Below, piece after piece: positions 1 through 6,806 of a stretch of 64,000 nt of DNA. Position 1 is the stretch's first letter. Each line of letters starts with the position of its first letter. This stretch comes from an uncultured Parabacteroides sp. (lineage in GTDB: Bacteria; Bacteroidota; Bacteroidia; Bacteroidales; Tannerellaceae): NCBI GenBank assembly GCA_949296075.1, contig CASFNG010000015.1:122634-186633 (forward strand), in the 5' to 3' direction. A model generated the notes under the pieces. That model ran no database searches, had not been told where the DNA came from, and was given only the letters and a program-made list of their open reading frames with translations. A program made the translations under genes and the position numbers.

Positions 1-1
1 C

Positions 2-637
2 ATCTCTATCCTCCTCTGTTTATTAGCGGTTCCGTCCACCTTCGCTCAATGGCGTGTAGGCGGCAAGGTAGGCATCAACTGGTCCAAGATAACCGGATTA
101 GAGGTTGCCAGAACAGAAAGGAAATTGCTGGTAGGTTATAACATCGGATTCGTGGGGAATTATGCGTTTCATGATCGATTCGACCTCCAAGGGGAAATTC
201 TTTATACCCAACGAGGGGGCAAAGAGGAAATTGCCAATTTATCTGATAGCCCTAACGAGCAGGGAGATGCTGTGTTTACAAACACACGAACCTTATCCCA
301 TTACATCGATATTCCAATCTCTGTTCACTTCTACCCCTTCCGTAGGGAAGAGAACATCTGTATCCATGCGGGCATCCAGCCCGGGTTATCGGTCGGAGAG
401 ACTTTAAAAAGCGATGGGGATTTACCCAAAACATCTCTTTATGGAGCGCGCAGGAAATTCGACTTCGGGCTGATATTCGGAGCGACCTACCATTTTCCCC
501 AAGAGACCTTCTTGAAAAACTGCTTTTTAGAAGGCCGCTATCTCTTGGGGCTGACCGACCATTACAAAGCTTATCCCGGCAAGATGCGCAACCGCTCCAT
601 CCAGCTCTCCTTCGGCTACCTCTTCTCGGTGAGGTGA
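2..637 (+). CDS. Outer-membrane beta-barrel protein, PorT-like family, 5' end cut by window
   Basis: The reading frame is open from base 2, so the start codon lies before the window; 211 residues are visible. The first visible residues are the hydrophobic end of a signal peptide finishing in TFAQ. The rest alternates glycine/aromatic strand-like segments and ends in SFGYLFSVR, a typical barrel C-terminus. This resembles the small Bacteroidota outer-membrane barrels annotated as porin or PorT family. No binding or enzymatic motif is visible, so the function is unknown. The next gene pair has its own promoter, so this gene is probably the end of an upstream unit. Confidence 0.7.
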   Translation: MSILLCLLAVPSTFAQWRVGGKVGINWSKITGLEVARTERKLLVGYNIGFVGNYAFHDRFDLQGEILYTQRGGKEEIANLSDSPNEQGDAVFTNTRTLSHYIDIPISVHFYPFRREENICIHAGIQPGLSVGETLKSDGDLPKTSLYGARRKFDFGLIFGATYHFPQETFLKNCFLEGRYLLGLTDHYKAYPGKMRNRSIQLSFGYLFSVR

Positions 638-741
638 GTTCACCAGTTACCGTCATCCCCAATCGCAAGATTCGCGAGCATTCACGAACAGGAAGGATGA
701 ACAATCATTAAATGGAATTACTTAATACGGATACATTCACA

Positions 742-773
742 TTTGCAAGTACATAAATAAGTACTTATCTTTG
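742..773 (+). promoter_or_regulatory. Promoter with internal palindrome for the toxin-antitoxin pair
   Basis: A TTTG element at 742-745 is followed, after 20 bases, by TATCTTTG at 766-773, the Bacteroidota -33/-7 arrangement. Between them lies a perfect inverted repeat, AAGTAC (747-752) and GTACTT (761-766), separated by 8 bases. A palindrome between the promoter boxes is a likely operator where the antitoxin represses its own operon. The operator role is inference. Confidence 0.7.
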
Positions 774-805
774 CATCGTTAGGTAAAGTAGGTAAAGAAG
801 TATTT

Positions 806-1060
806 ATGAGAACAGCCAATTACACAGATTTTAGAGCCAATCTGAAAAGTTACATTGACTCGGTCATCGACGATTGCGATACGGTACTTATCAACCGTGG
901 CAATGGTAGGGGAGTAGTCATGATTTCTCTGGAAGAATATAACGCCTTGAAAGAAACCGAATATATCATGTCGTCCGAACAGACCATGAAGGATATACGC
1001 AAAGGAGAAGAAGATTTAAAGGCAGGAAAAGGAATAGAAATAAACTTAGATGAATTGTGA
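806..1060 (+). CDS. yefM: Antitoxin of the YefM/Phd family
   Basis: An 84-residue protein that begins with the family's typical N-terminus (MRTANYTDFRANLKSYID) and continues through a segment ending VMISLEEYNAL. This is the Phd/YefM fold that dimerises and binds DNA through its N-terminus. The acidic, lysine-rich C-terminal third would wrap and inactivate the toxin. It is followed immediately by a YoeB-like toxin whose GTG start overlaps its TGA stop by four bases, so the two are translationally coupled. The promoter at 742-773 with its internal palindrome fits autorepression. Family assignment is secure; activity is inferred. Confidence 0.9.
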   Translation: MRTANYTDFRANLKSYIDSVIDDCDTVLINRGNGRGVVMISLEEYNALKETEYIMSSEQTMKDIRKGEEDLKAGKGIEINLDEL

Positions 1061-1326
1061 GACTGATATTTACCCCTACGGCTCAGGGACATTGGGATTA
1101 TTGGAAAAAGAATGATCCAAATATAGCCAAACGTATCAAAAAACTGCTTGCCGATATATTGGAACATCCTTACACAGGGATAGGCAAACCCGAACCTCTC
1201 AGATATGAATTGGCAGGAAAATGGTCAAGACGAATCAATTCAGAGCACAGGCTCATCTATTCCGTACATGATGATAGCATAGAGGTTTACATATTCTCTA
1301 TGAGGTATTATTATTCCAAGAAATAG
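1057..1326 (+). CDS. yoeB: YoeB/Txe-family ribosome-dependent mRNA endonuclease toxin
   Basis: An 89-residue RelE-superfamily toxin starting at GTG 1057, overlapping the antitoxin stop by four bases. YoeB cuts mRNA in the ribosomal A site. The family core KPEPLRYELAGKWSRRI and EHRLIY is present, with Glu46 and Arg65 matching the catalytic Glu46 and Arg65 of the E. coli enzyme. The C-terminus reads SMRYYYSKK, whereas E. coli YoeB ends RYHY. The usual catalytic His83 therefore aligns with Tyr85 here, which could lower or change activity. The tail also runs three residues longer than in E. coli. Confidence 0.9.
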   Translation: MRLIFTPTAQGHWDYWKKNDPNIAKRIKKLLADILEHPYTGIGKPEPLRYELAGKWSRRINSEHRLIYSVHDDSIEVYIFSMRYYYSKK

Positions 1327-1368
1327 TTCGCCTCCTCCTCTCCCCACACAACCTACGAAAAATATCCG

Positions 1369-1376
1369 TACCTTTG
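1369..1376 (+). promoter_or_regulatory. Probable -7 element of dnaG promoter
   Basis: TACCTTTG at 1369-1376 matches TAnnTTTG and lies 30 bases before the dnaG ATG. No clear -33 TTTG is seen upstream. Confidence 0.5.
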
Positions 1377-1406
1377 TGTTCGCTATAAAGAAAGCGAGCG
1401 AGGAAG

Positions 1407-3527
1407 ATGATCGATCAACCTACCATAGACCGGATATTAGACGCGGCCAACATCGTGGACGTGGTCTCTGAGTTCGTGACCCTACGCAAACGGGGGGTCA
1501 ACTATGTGGGACTTTGCCCCTTCCACGCCGACAAGACTCCCTCTTTCTATGTCTCTCCCGCCAAGAATATCTGTAAATGCTTCGCTTGTGGCGAGGGAGG
1601 TACCGCCGTGCACTTCATCATGAAGCACGAGCAACTGAACTATTTCGACGCGCTCCGCTTCCTGGCGAAGAAGTATAACATCGAGATCCAGGAGCGGGAG
1701 CTGACCGAACGGGAGAAGCAGATCCGGAGCGACCGGGAGAGTATGCTGATCGTGAACAACTGGGCGGGACAGTATTTCTCGACCCTGCTTCACGACCATA
1801 TCGAGGGAAGAAGCGTGGGGATGCGCTACTTCGCCGAACGGGGGCTGCGGGAAGATACGATCCGCAAGTTCCAGTTGGGTTATAGCCTCGACCAGCGCGA
1901 TGCCCTCTACAAGGCAGCCACCAAAGCCGGTTACAAAAAAGAATATTTGGAGAAGACGGGATTGGTGATCACCTATGATAACGGGAACGTGAACGACCGT
2001 TTCCGGGGACGGGTCATCTTCCCTGTCCACACCCTGAGCGGCAAGATCGTCGCCTTCGGTGGGCGGGTATTAAAGAAAGATGAGAAGACCGCCAAATACG
2101 TGAACTCACCTGAAAGCGAGATCTACCACAAGAGCAACGAGTTGTATGGCATTTACTTCGCTAAGCAGGCGATCGTACGGCAAGACCGCTGCTTCTTGGT
2201 GGAGGGCTACATGGACGTGATCGGGATGCACCAGGTAGGCGTGGAGAACGTGGTGGCCTCGTCGGGAACCGCATTGACGCAAGGGCAGATACGGCTGATC
2301 CATCGCTTCACGAACAACATCACGGTATTATATGATGGTGACGCGGCCGGGATCAAAGCGGCATTGCGGGGTATCGACATGCTCTTGGAGGAGGGGATGA
2401 ACGTGAAGGTGGTGCTCCTGCCTGATGGGGAGGATCCGGACTCATTCGCCCGCAGCCACGGCGCCAGTGAGTTCGCCGAATTCATCCGGCAGAACGAGAC
2501 AGATTTCATCCGCTTCAAGACGAAACTATTATTAGATGAGGCAGGCGATGATCCGATCAAGCGCTCGGCCCTGATCACCGACATCATCCGTTCGGTAGCG
2601 ATCATACCGGACAACATCGCCCGTTCCGTCTATATCCGGGAATGCGCGGCGACTATGGAGATCGACGAGCAGGTATTGCTCAACGAGGTGAACAAGATCC
2701 GTCTGGACAAGGTGAGAAACACTCATCCAAAGGCGAACAGGAACGAGCCTCCGACACCAACTCCTAACGCCGAGGTGCTCCCTGAATATCCTGACATACC
2801 GACTTTCCAACCTTATGTGCCAGAAGAGGAGACTGGGACGCCCTCCCCAAATGAACCTCCGTCCCTGCCGGATGGCTATATACCCGAGGAGGAATCGCCC
2901 TCCCCGTCCCCACAACCCGAGCGACAGACGCAAGAAGGGCTTACGGCGAAAGGCGTTCCACATTCCCCGTTCGAGGCATACGAACTGGCTCTCTTGCGCT
3001 ATGTGGTACGCTATGGGGAGCGGATAATTGATGAATATGAGGACGAGGAGACCGGCGAGAAGGTTTTCTTACGGGTAGCGGACTACATCCAGATGGACTT
3101 GGAGCGCGATGACCTGACTTTTTATACCCCGCTCTTCAAGCGGATGTTGGACGAGGCTACCGACCATTGTCAAGAGGATGGATTCGTGGCGAGCCGGTAT
3201 TTCCTTTCCCACCCCGATCCCAATGTCAGTATGCTCGGCGCCAATCTGCTCAGCGACAAATACCAACTCAGCAAATACCATTCTAAATTCCGGGAGATCC
3301 CCCAAGAGGAGGATATGTTGAAACAGCTGGTATTAAGGGATATGTACGCCATCAAGGAGGCCAATATCCTGCAACAGATCAAAGAGGTACAGCAGGCGAT
3401 CAAAGAGGCGCAGAGGCAAGGAGATATGGAGCGGATCTTCGAACTGCTCAAAAAGCAGAACCAACTCAACGAGATCAAGAATATCTTGAGCAAGGAGCTG
3501 GGCGAACGGATCGTCTTGAAGATGTAA
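1407..3527 (+). CDS. dnaG: DNA primase
   Basis: A 706-residue DnaG, which makes RNA primers for lagging-strand replication together with DnaB helicase. The CHC2 zinc finger is at the N-terminus (CPFH at 37-40, then Cys58 and Cys61). The Toprim catalytic core has EGYMD at 266-270 and DGDAAG at 310-315, and LPDGEDPDSF follows. Residues of about 440-515 form a proline/glutamate/serine-rich linker before the C-terminal helicase-interaction region. This makes it about 100 residues longer than the E. coli enzyme (581). The ATG follows a GAGCGAGGAAG purine tract. All catalytic motifs appear intact. Confidence 0.97.
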   Translation: MIDQPTIDRILDAANIVDVVSEFVTLRKRGVNYVGLCPFHADKTPSFYVSPAKNICKCFACGEGGTAVHFIMKHEQLNYFDALRFLAKKYNIEIQERELTEREKQIRSDRESMLIVNNWAGQYFSTLLHDHIEGRSVGMRYFAERGLREDTIRKFQLGYSLDQRDALYKAATKAGYKKEYLEKTGLVITYDNGNVNDRFRGRVIFPVHTLSGKIVAFGGRVLKKDEKTAKYVNSPESEIYHKSNELYGIYFAKQAIVRQDRCFLVEGYMDVIGMHQVGVENVVASSGTALTQGQIRLIHRFTNNITVLYDGDAAGIKAALRGIDMLLEEGMNVKVVLLPDGEDPDSFARSHGASEFAEFIRQNETDFIRFKTKLLLDEAGDDPIKRSALITDIIRSVAIIPDNIARSVYIRECAATMEIDEQVLLNEVNKIRLDKVRNTHPKANRNEPPTPTPNAEVLPEYPDIPTFQPYVPEEETGTPSPNEPPSLPDGYIPEEESPSPSPQPERQTQEGLTAKGVPHSPFEAYELALLRYVVRYGERIIDEYEDEETGEKVFLRVADYIQMDLERDDLTFYTPLFKRMLDEATDHCQEDGFVASRYFLSHPDPNVSMLGANLLSDKYQLSKYHSKFREIPQEEDMLKQLVLRDMYAIKEANILQQIKEVQQAIKEAQRQGDMERIFELLKKQNQLNEIKNILSKELGERIVLKM

Positions 3528-3764
3528 GAAAATAACGCACAAAAGGGACCAATCCAAGATCAACCATAAGCATCGCCTGAAATACGCCATATTAATTTTA
3601 AATAAATACAAGATCCCATTTGCATATATAGAGAAAAATCCCGAATATTGTCGCGGATGGTTCTCTCGATACTATCCACCAATACATCTAAATCATGTCA
3701 GACAAACACGATATACATATCACTTTCTGGATATTCATCCATTAATCTTTTAACATCTGAAACT

Positions 3765-4637
3765 ATGTATTTTCTGGAGACAGATCATGTAGTCAAACAA
3801 TATGCCGGGCATTTGGCGCTCGACCAGGTGAGCATACAGGTGACTCGGGGGAAGATATTCGGGCTACTCGGCCCTAACGGGGCAGGAAAAACCTCCCTGA
3901 TCCGGATCATCAACCGCATCACCGCCCCGGACAGCGGGCTCGTTCGCTTCGATGGCCACGAGTCACGGCCGGATGATGTCTATCGGATCGGTTATTTACC
4001 GGAGGAACGGGGATTGTACAGGAAGATGAAAGTAGGCGAACAGGCCATCTATTTAGCGAGGCTAAAAGGACTTTCGCACGCTGATGCCCGTAAAAGGCTG
4101 ACTTATTGGTTCGAGAAATTCGACATCATGCCGTGGTGGAACCGAAAGTTAGAGGAGCTGTCGAAAGGGATGCAACAAAAGGTACAGTTTATCGTCACCG
4201 TGGTTCACGACCCGGAATTGCTGATTTTCGACGAGCCGTTCAGCGGATTCGACCCAATCAACGCCAACTTACTGAAACAAGAGATCTTAGAACTGAAGAA
4301 GGATGGGCATACCATCATCTTCTCGACCCACAACATGGCCTCGGTGGAGGAGATATGCGACGAGATCGCGCTCATCAATCACGCCAAGGTTGTCCTATCC
4401 GGCGAGATCCAGACGATACGAGAACGGTTCAAGAAGAACAGCTATCTGCTGAGCGTCCGCACGGATTCCGGGAAAAGCCAAGAGCTTCGCCTGCAAAAGG
4501 AGGAGCCGATCAGCAACTCGGAATGGCTGGCACAACTCGCCACACGCTACGAGATCCTCTCGTTCGAGGAAGAGATTCCCTCCATGAACGAGATATTCAT
4601 CCATACGGTGTCCGACACAAAAAACGAAACAGCATGA
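3765..4637 (+). CDS. ABC transporter ATP-binding protein (NatA-like)
   Basis: A 290-residue ATPase starting at ATG 3765 (MYFLETDHVV); the frame is open further upstream, but that part does not resemble the family. It has Walker A GPNGAGKTS, signature LSKGMQQK, and Walker B LLIFDEPFSG followed by an H-loop in FSTHN. The C-terminal extension is typical of the DrrA/NatA branch. Its ATGA stop overlap with the next gene, an ABC-2 permease, indicates a two-gene exporter. The NatAB family exports sodium or drugs; the substrate here is unknown. The 237 bases upstream contain no recognisable strong promoter. Confidence 0.92.
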   Translation: MYFLETDHVVKQYAGHLALDQVSIQVTRGKIFGLLGPNGAGKTSLIRIINRITAPDSGLVRFDGHESRPDDVYRIGYLPEERGLYRKMKVGEQAIYLARLKGLSHADARKRLTYWFEKFDIMPWWNRKLEELSKGMQQKVQFIVTVVHDPELLIFDEPFSGFDPINANLLKQEILELKKDGHTIIFSTHNMASVEEICDEIALINHAKVVLSGEIQTIRERFKKNSYLLSVRTDSGKSQELRLQKEEPISNSEWLAQLATRYEILSFEEEIPSMNEIFIHTVSDTKNETA

Positions 4638-5890
4638 ATAAAATCGGATTAGTTATCCAACGGGAATACCGTTACCGGGTAGGCAAGAAATCATTCCTCT
4701 TGATCACCTTGCTGGCCCCTCTCCTCTTCGCCGCGACTATCTTTGTCCCTTTATGGCTCTCAACGATCAAGAGCGATCAAATACATACCGTCGCCATCCT
4801 CGACGATACCGGGAAATACGCCCCACTCTTCAAGGATACGGACAATTACCGTTTCATCCTCGGCGGAGAAAGTTTAGAGGCTTACAGAAAATCGCCGGAT
4901 AAAGAGATTACCGCCTTCCTCTGTATCACGGGAGACCTGCTGGAAGATCCCAAGGCCGCGACCCTATATTCTGACCGGCAGATCCCGAACGACCTCAACC
5001 GGATCGTCAACCTGACGCTATCCGAACAGCTCCAAGATGACAAACTGGCAACCTTCAACATCCCAAACCTGAGGACTATCATCCAAGAAAGCAAGATAGA
5101 CTTCCGGATACAGACCGTCAAATGGGGAGACGACGGCAGCGAGCAAACCGCGTCATCGGCGATAGCCTCCATTACCGGAGGTGTGTTCACGGTCCTCATT
5201 TATATGTTTATCATGATCTACGGGGGAATGGTCATGCAAGGAGTCATGGAAGAGAAGACAAACCGGATCGTGGAGCTGATGATCTCGTCGGTAAAGCCCT
5301 TCGACCTGATGATGGGGAAGATCCTCGGCATAGGGCTTGTCGGGATCACCCAAATGTGCTTATGGGGAATCATGACCGGCATCCTGCTCCAGATCGGGAC
5401 ATCCTGGGGAGAAGAGACCGGAGCGGCGGCCATCCTTGGAGACAACGGATGGATGGAGTCCTTGGGCTCGATCGACTTCATGGAGATAGGGATCCTGTTC
5501 GTCCTCTACTTCATCGGCGGATACCTGCTCTATGCCTCCCTGTTCGCGGCGATCGGATCGGTGGTGGACAGCCAAGAAGACACCCAGCAATTCATGTTCC
5601 CTGTCACGATCTTAGTATTGCTCTCCTTCTACGCGGGGATTTACAGCTTGGAGAACCCGGAAGGGCCGCTGGCGTTCTGGGGCTCGATGATCCCGCTCTC
5701 GTCACCTATCGTGATGATGGTGCGTATACCGTTCGAGGTAGCCGCATGGGAAATCCTGCTGTCATTAGGCACCTTGTTCCTATCCGCGATAGCGATCACC
5801 TGGCTATCAGCCAAGATATACCGGATAGGCATCCTGATGTACGGAAAGAAAAACGGCTATAAGGAAATAATCCGATGGCTCCGCTACTAA
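4634..5890 (+). CDS. ABC-2 type permease (NatB-like)
   Basis: A 418-residue membrane protein starting at ATG 4634, four bases inside the end of the ATPase gene. The same frame is open back to about 4106, but that stretch overlaps the ATPase and encodes no membrane protein. It has one N-terminal membrane helix (about residues 20-40), a large extracytoplasmic domain (about 45-170), and then about five membrane helices. It contains the segment GVMEEKTNRIVELMISSVKP, characteristic of ABC-2/NatB permeases. With the ATPase it forms an exporter of unknown substrate. A bidirectional terminator follows at 5913. Confidence 0.9.
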   Translation: MNKIGLVIQREYRYRVGKKSFLLITLLAPLLFAATIFVPLWLSTIKSDQIHTVAILDDTGKYAPLFKDTDNYRFILGGESLEAYRKSPDKEITAFLCITGDLLEDPKAATLYSDRQIPNDLNRIVNLTLSEQLQDDKLATFNIPNLRTIIQESKIDFRIQTVKWGDDGSEQTASSAIASITGGVFTVLIYMFIMIYGGMVMQGVMEEKTNRIVELMISSVKPFDLMMGKILGIGLVGITQMCLWGIMTGILLQIGTSWGEETGAAAILGDNGWMESLGSIDFMEIGILFVLYFIGGYLLYASLFAAIGSVVDSQEDTQQFMFPVTILVLLSFYAGIYSLENPEGPLAFWGSMIPLSSPIVMMVRIPFEVAAWEILLSLGTLFLSAIAITWLSAKIYRIGILMYGKKNGYKEIIRWLRY

Positions 5891-5912
5891 CGGAGCAAAC
5901 CGAGAAAAAACC

Positions 5913-5951
5913 AAAAGCCCCGCTATCCGATCGGATGGCAGGGCTTTTTTG
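5913..5951. terminator. Bidirectional terminator between ABC permease and tRNA-Gln genes
   Basis: AAAAGCCC at 5913-5920 pairs with GGGCTTTT from 5941, with an inner ATCCGATCGGAT stem. It is followed by a T run on the plus strand and preceded by an A run, so it can stop the permease (plus) and the tRNAs (minus). Confidence 0.85.
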
Positions 5952-6022
5952 TTGTTCTACCTGGATTCGAACCAGGACAAACAGGACCAGAATCTGTTGT
6001 GCTACCATTACACCATAGAACA
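5952..6022 (-). tRNA. tRNA-Gln(CTG), copy 1
   Basis: Read on the minus strand, the 71 bases fold as a cloverleaf: acceptor stem TGTTCTA/TAGAACA, D stem GTGT/GCAC, anticodon loop TTCTGGT with anticodon CTG, T arm CCTGG-TTCGAAT-CCAGG, and A as discriminator. U at position 1 and the loop context are typical of glutamine tRNAs. The anticodon stem has an A.C mismatch at the loop-closing pair 31-39. CCA is not encoded. It is identical to the copy at 6068-6138. Confidence 0.93.
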
Positions 6023-6067
6023 ATGCGGCTTGCTAAACCATAAGGATTCCCCTCCCGCCTCGGAATG

Positions 6068-6138
6068 TTGTTCTACCTGGATTCGAACCAGGACAAACAG
6101 GACCAGAATCTGTTGTGCTACCATTACACCATAGAACA
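6068..6138 (-). tRNA. tRNA-Gln(CTG), copy 2
   Basis: The same 71-base cloverleaf with anticodon CTG as the copy at 5952-6022, base for base identical. It lies promoter-proximal, 45 bases before copy 1 in the minus direction, so the two are probably one transcript processed to two tRNAs. The promoter is at 6176-6206. Confidence 0.93.
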
Positions 6139-6175
6139 ATCCCGAAAAGCTACGAGATCCTCTCGTTAGCGAGCG

Positions 6176-6206
6176 CAAAGGTATATACTTTTTCAAAATC
6201 GCCAAA
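6176..6206 (-). promoter_or_regulatory. Promoter of the tRNA-Gln pair
   Basis: On the minus strand TTTG (6206-6203) is followed after 19 bases by TACCTTTG (6183-6176), a full match to the Bacteroidota consensus. It lies about 40 bases before the first tRNA. Confidence 0.8.
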
Positions 6207-6371
6207 CAATCCATCGAAAAAAATCACGATGTTTTTGAAAAACATCGGCGAGAGATCCGCGAAAGCCGACGAGCTTTCCCGAAAAACATGGGGAATCCGC
6301 CCGAAGCGCTTAAAACGACCGCTTACACATATATTAATAAAAGGCGAGAAGGTAGATTCTAAATTAAGAAG

Positions 6372-6379
6372 TATATTCG
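6372..6379 (+). promoter_or_regulatory. Probable -7 element of rsfS-ftsH
   Basis: TATATTCG at 6372-6379 is a near match to TAnnTTTG and lies 31 bases before the rsfS ATG. Confidence 0.5.
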
Positions 6380-6409
6380 CGACTTGGGTAATTATATCAA
6401 GACAAATAA

Positions 6410-6769
6410 ATGGATCAAACGAAACAATTAGTAAACACTATCATCGAAGGCCTGCAAGAGAAGAAAGGCAAAAAGATCGTCACCGTAGATTTAAGCCAGA
6501 TGCCGGGAGCCATCTGCCAATACATGGTTATTTGCGAGGGGAACACGCCCACACAAGTCTCCGCCCTGTCTGACTCCGTATGGGACTTCGCCCGGAGAAA
6601 CGCGAACGAGAAGCCCCTATCCATCGACGGGAACCAGGGAGCCCAATGGATAGGCATGGATTATGGCACGGTTCTTGTACATATCTTCTTGCCGGAGCAA
6701 CGGGCGTTTTACAACTTGGAGAACCTGTGGGCGGACTCGAAAGTGACGCAAATCCCCGACATGGACTGA
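6410..6769 (+). CDS. rsfS: Ribosomal silencing factor RsfS (Iojap family)
   Basis: A 119-residue RsfS/YbeB protein. It binds ribosomal protein uL14 on the large subunit, blocks subunit joining and lowers translation in starvation. Recognisable features are the opening helix, the QYMVICEG strand, WIGMDYG, and the C-terminal FYNLENLWADSK, where the family has the Y-x-LE-LW motif. It lies 37 bases upstream of ftsH, and the order rsfS-ftsH-cdsA is common in Bacteroidota. Length matches the family. Confidence 0.93.
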   Translation: MDQTKQLVNTIIEGLQEKKGKKIVTVDLSQMPGAICQYMVICEGNTPTQVSALSDSVWDFARRNANEKPLSIDGNQGAQWIGMDYGTVLVHIFLPEQRAFYNLENLWADSKVTQIPDMD

Positions 6770-6806
6770 TCCAAGCCTAAACCTTTAGAAAGAAGCGAAA
6801 TCGTTT

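Noticed and set aside
4106-4633. Upstream in-frame extension of the ABC permease frame
   Set aside because: It overlaps the ATPase gene in another frame, has no membrane or family character, and the ATG at 4634 gives a normal permease start coupled to the ATPase stop.
5952-6138. Short tandem repeat that could be taken for a CRISPR fragment
   Set aside because: The two 71-base copies fold as tRNA-Gln; no further repeats or cas genes are present.
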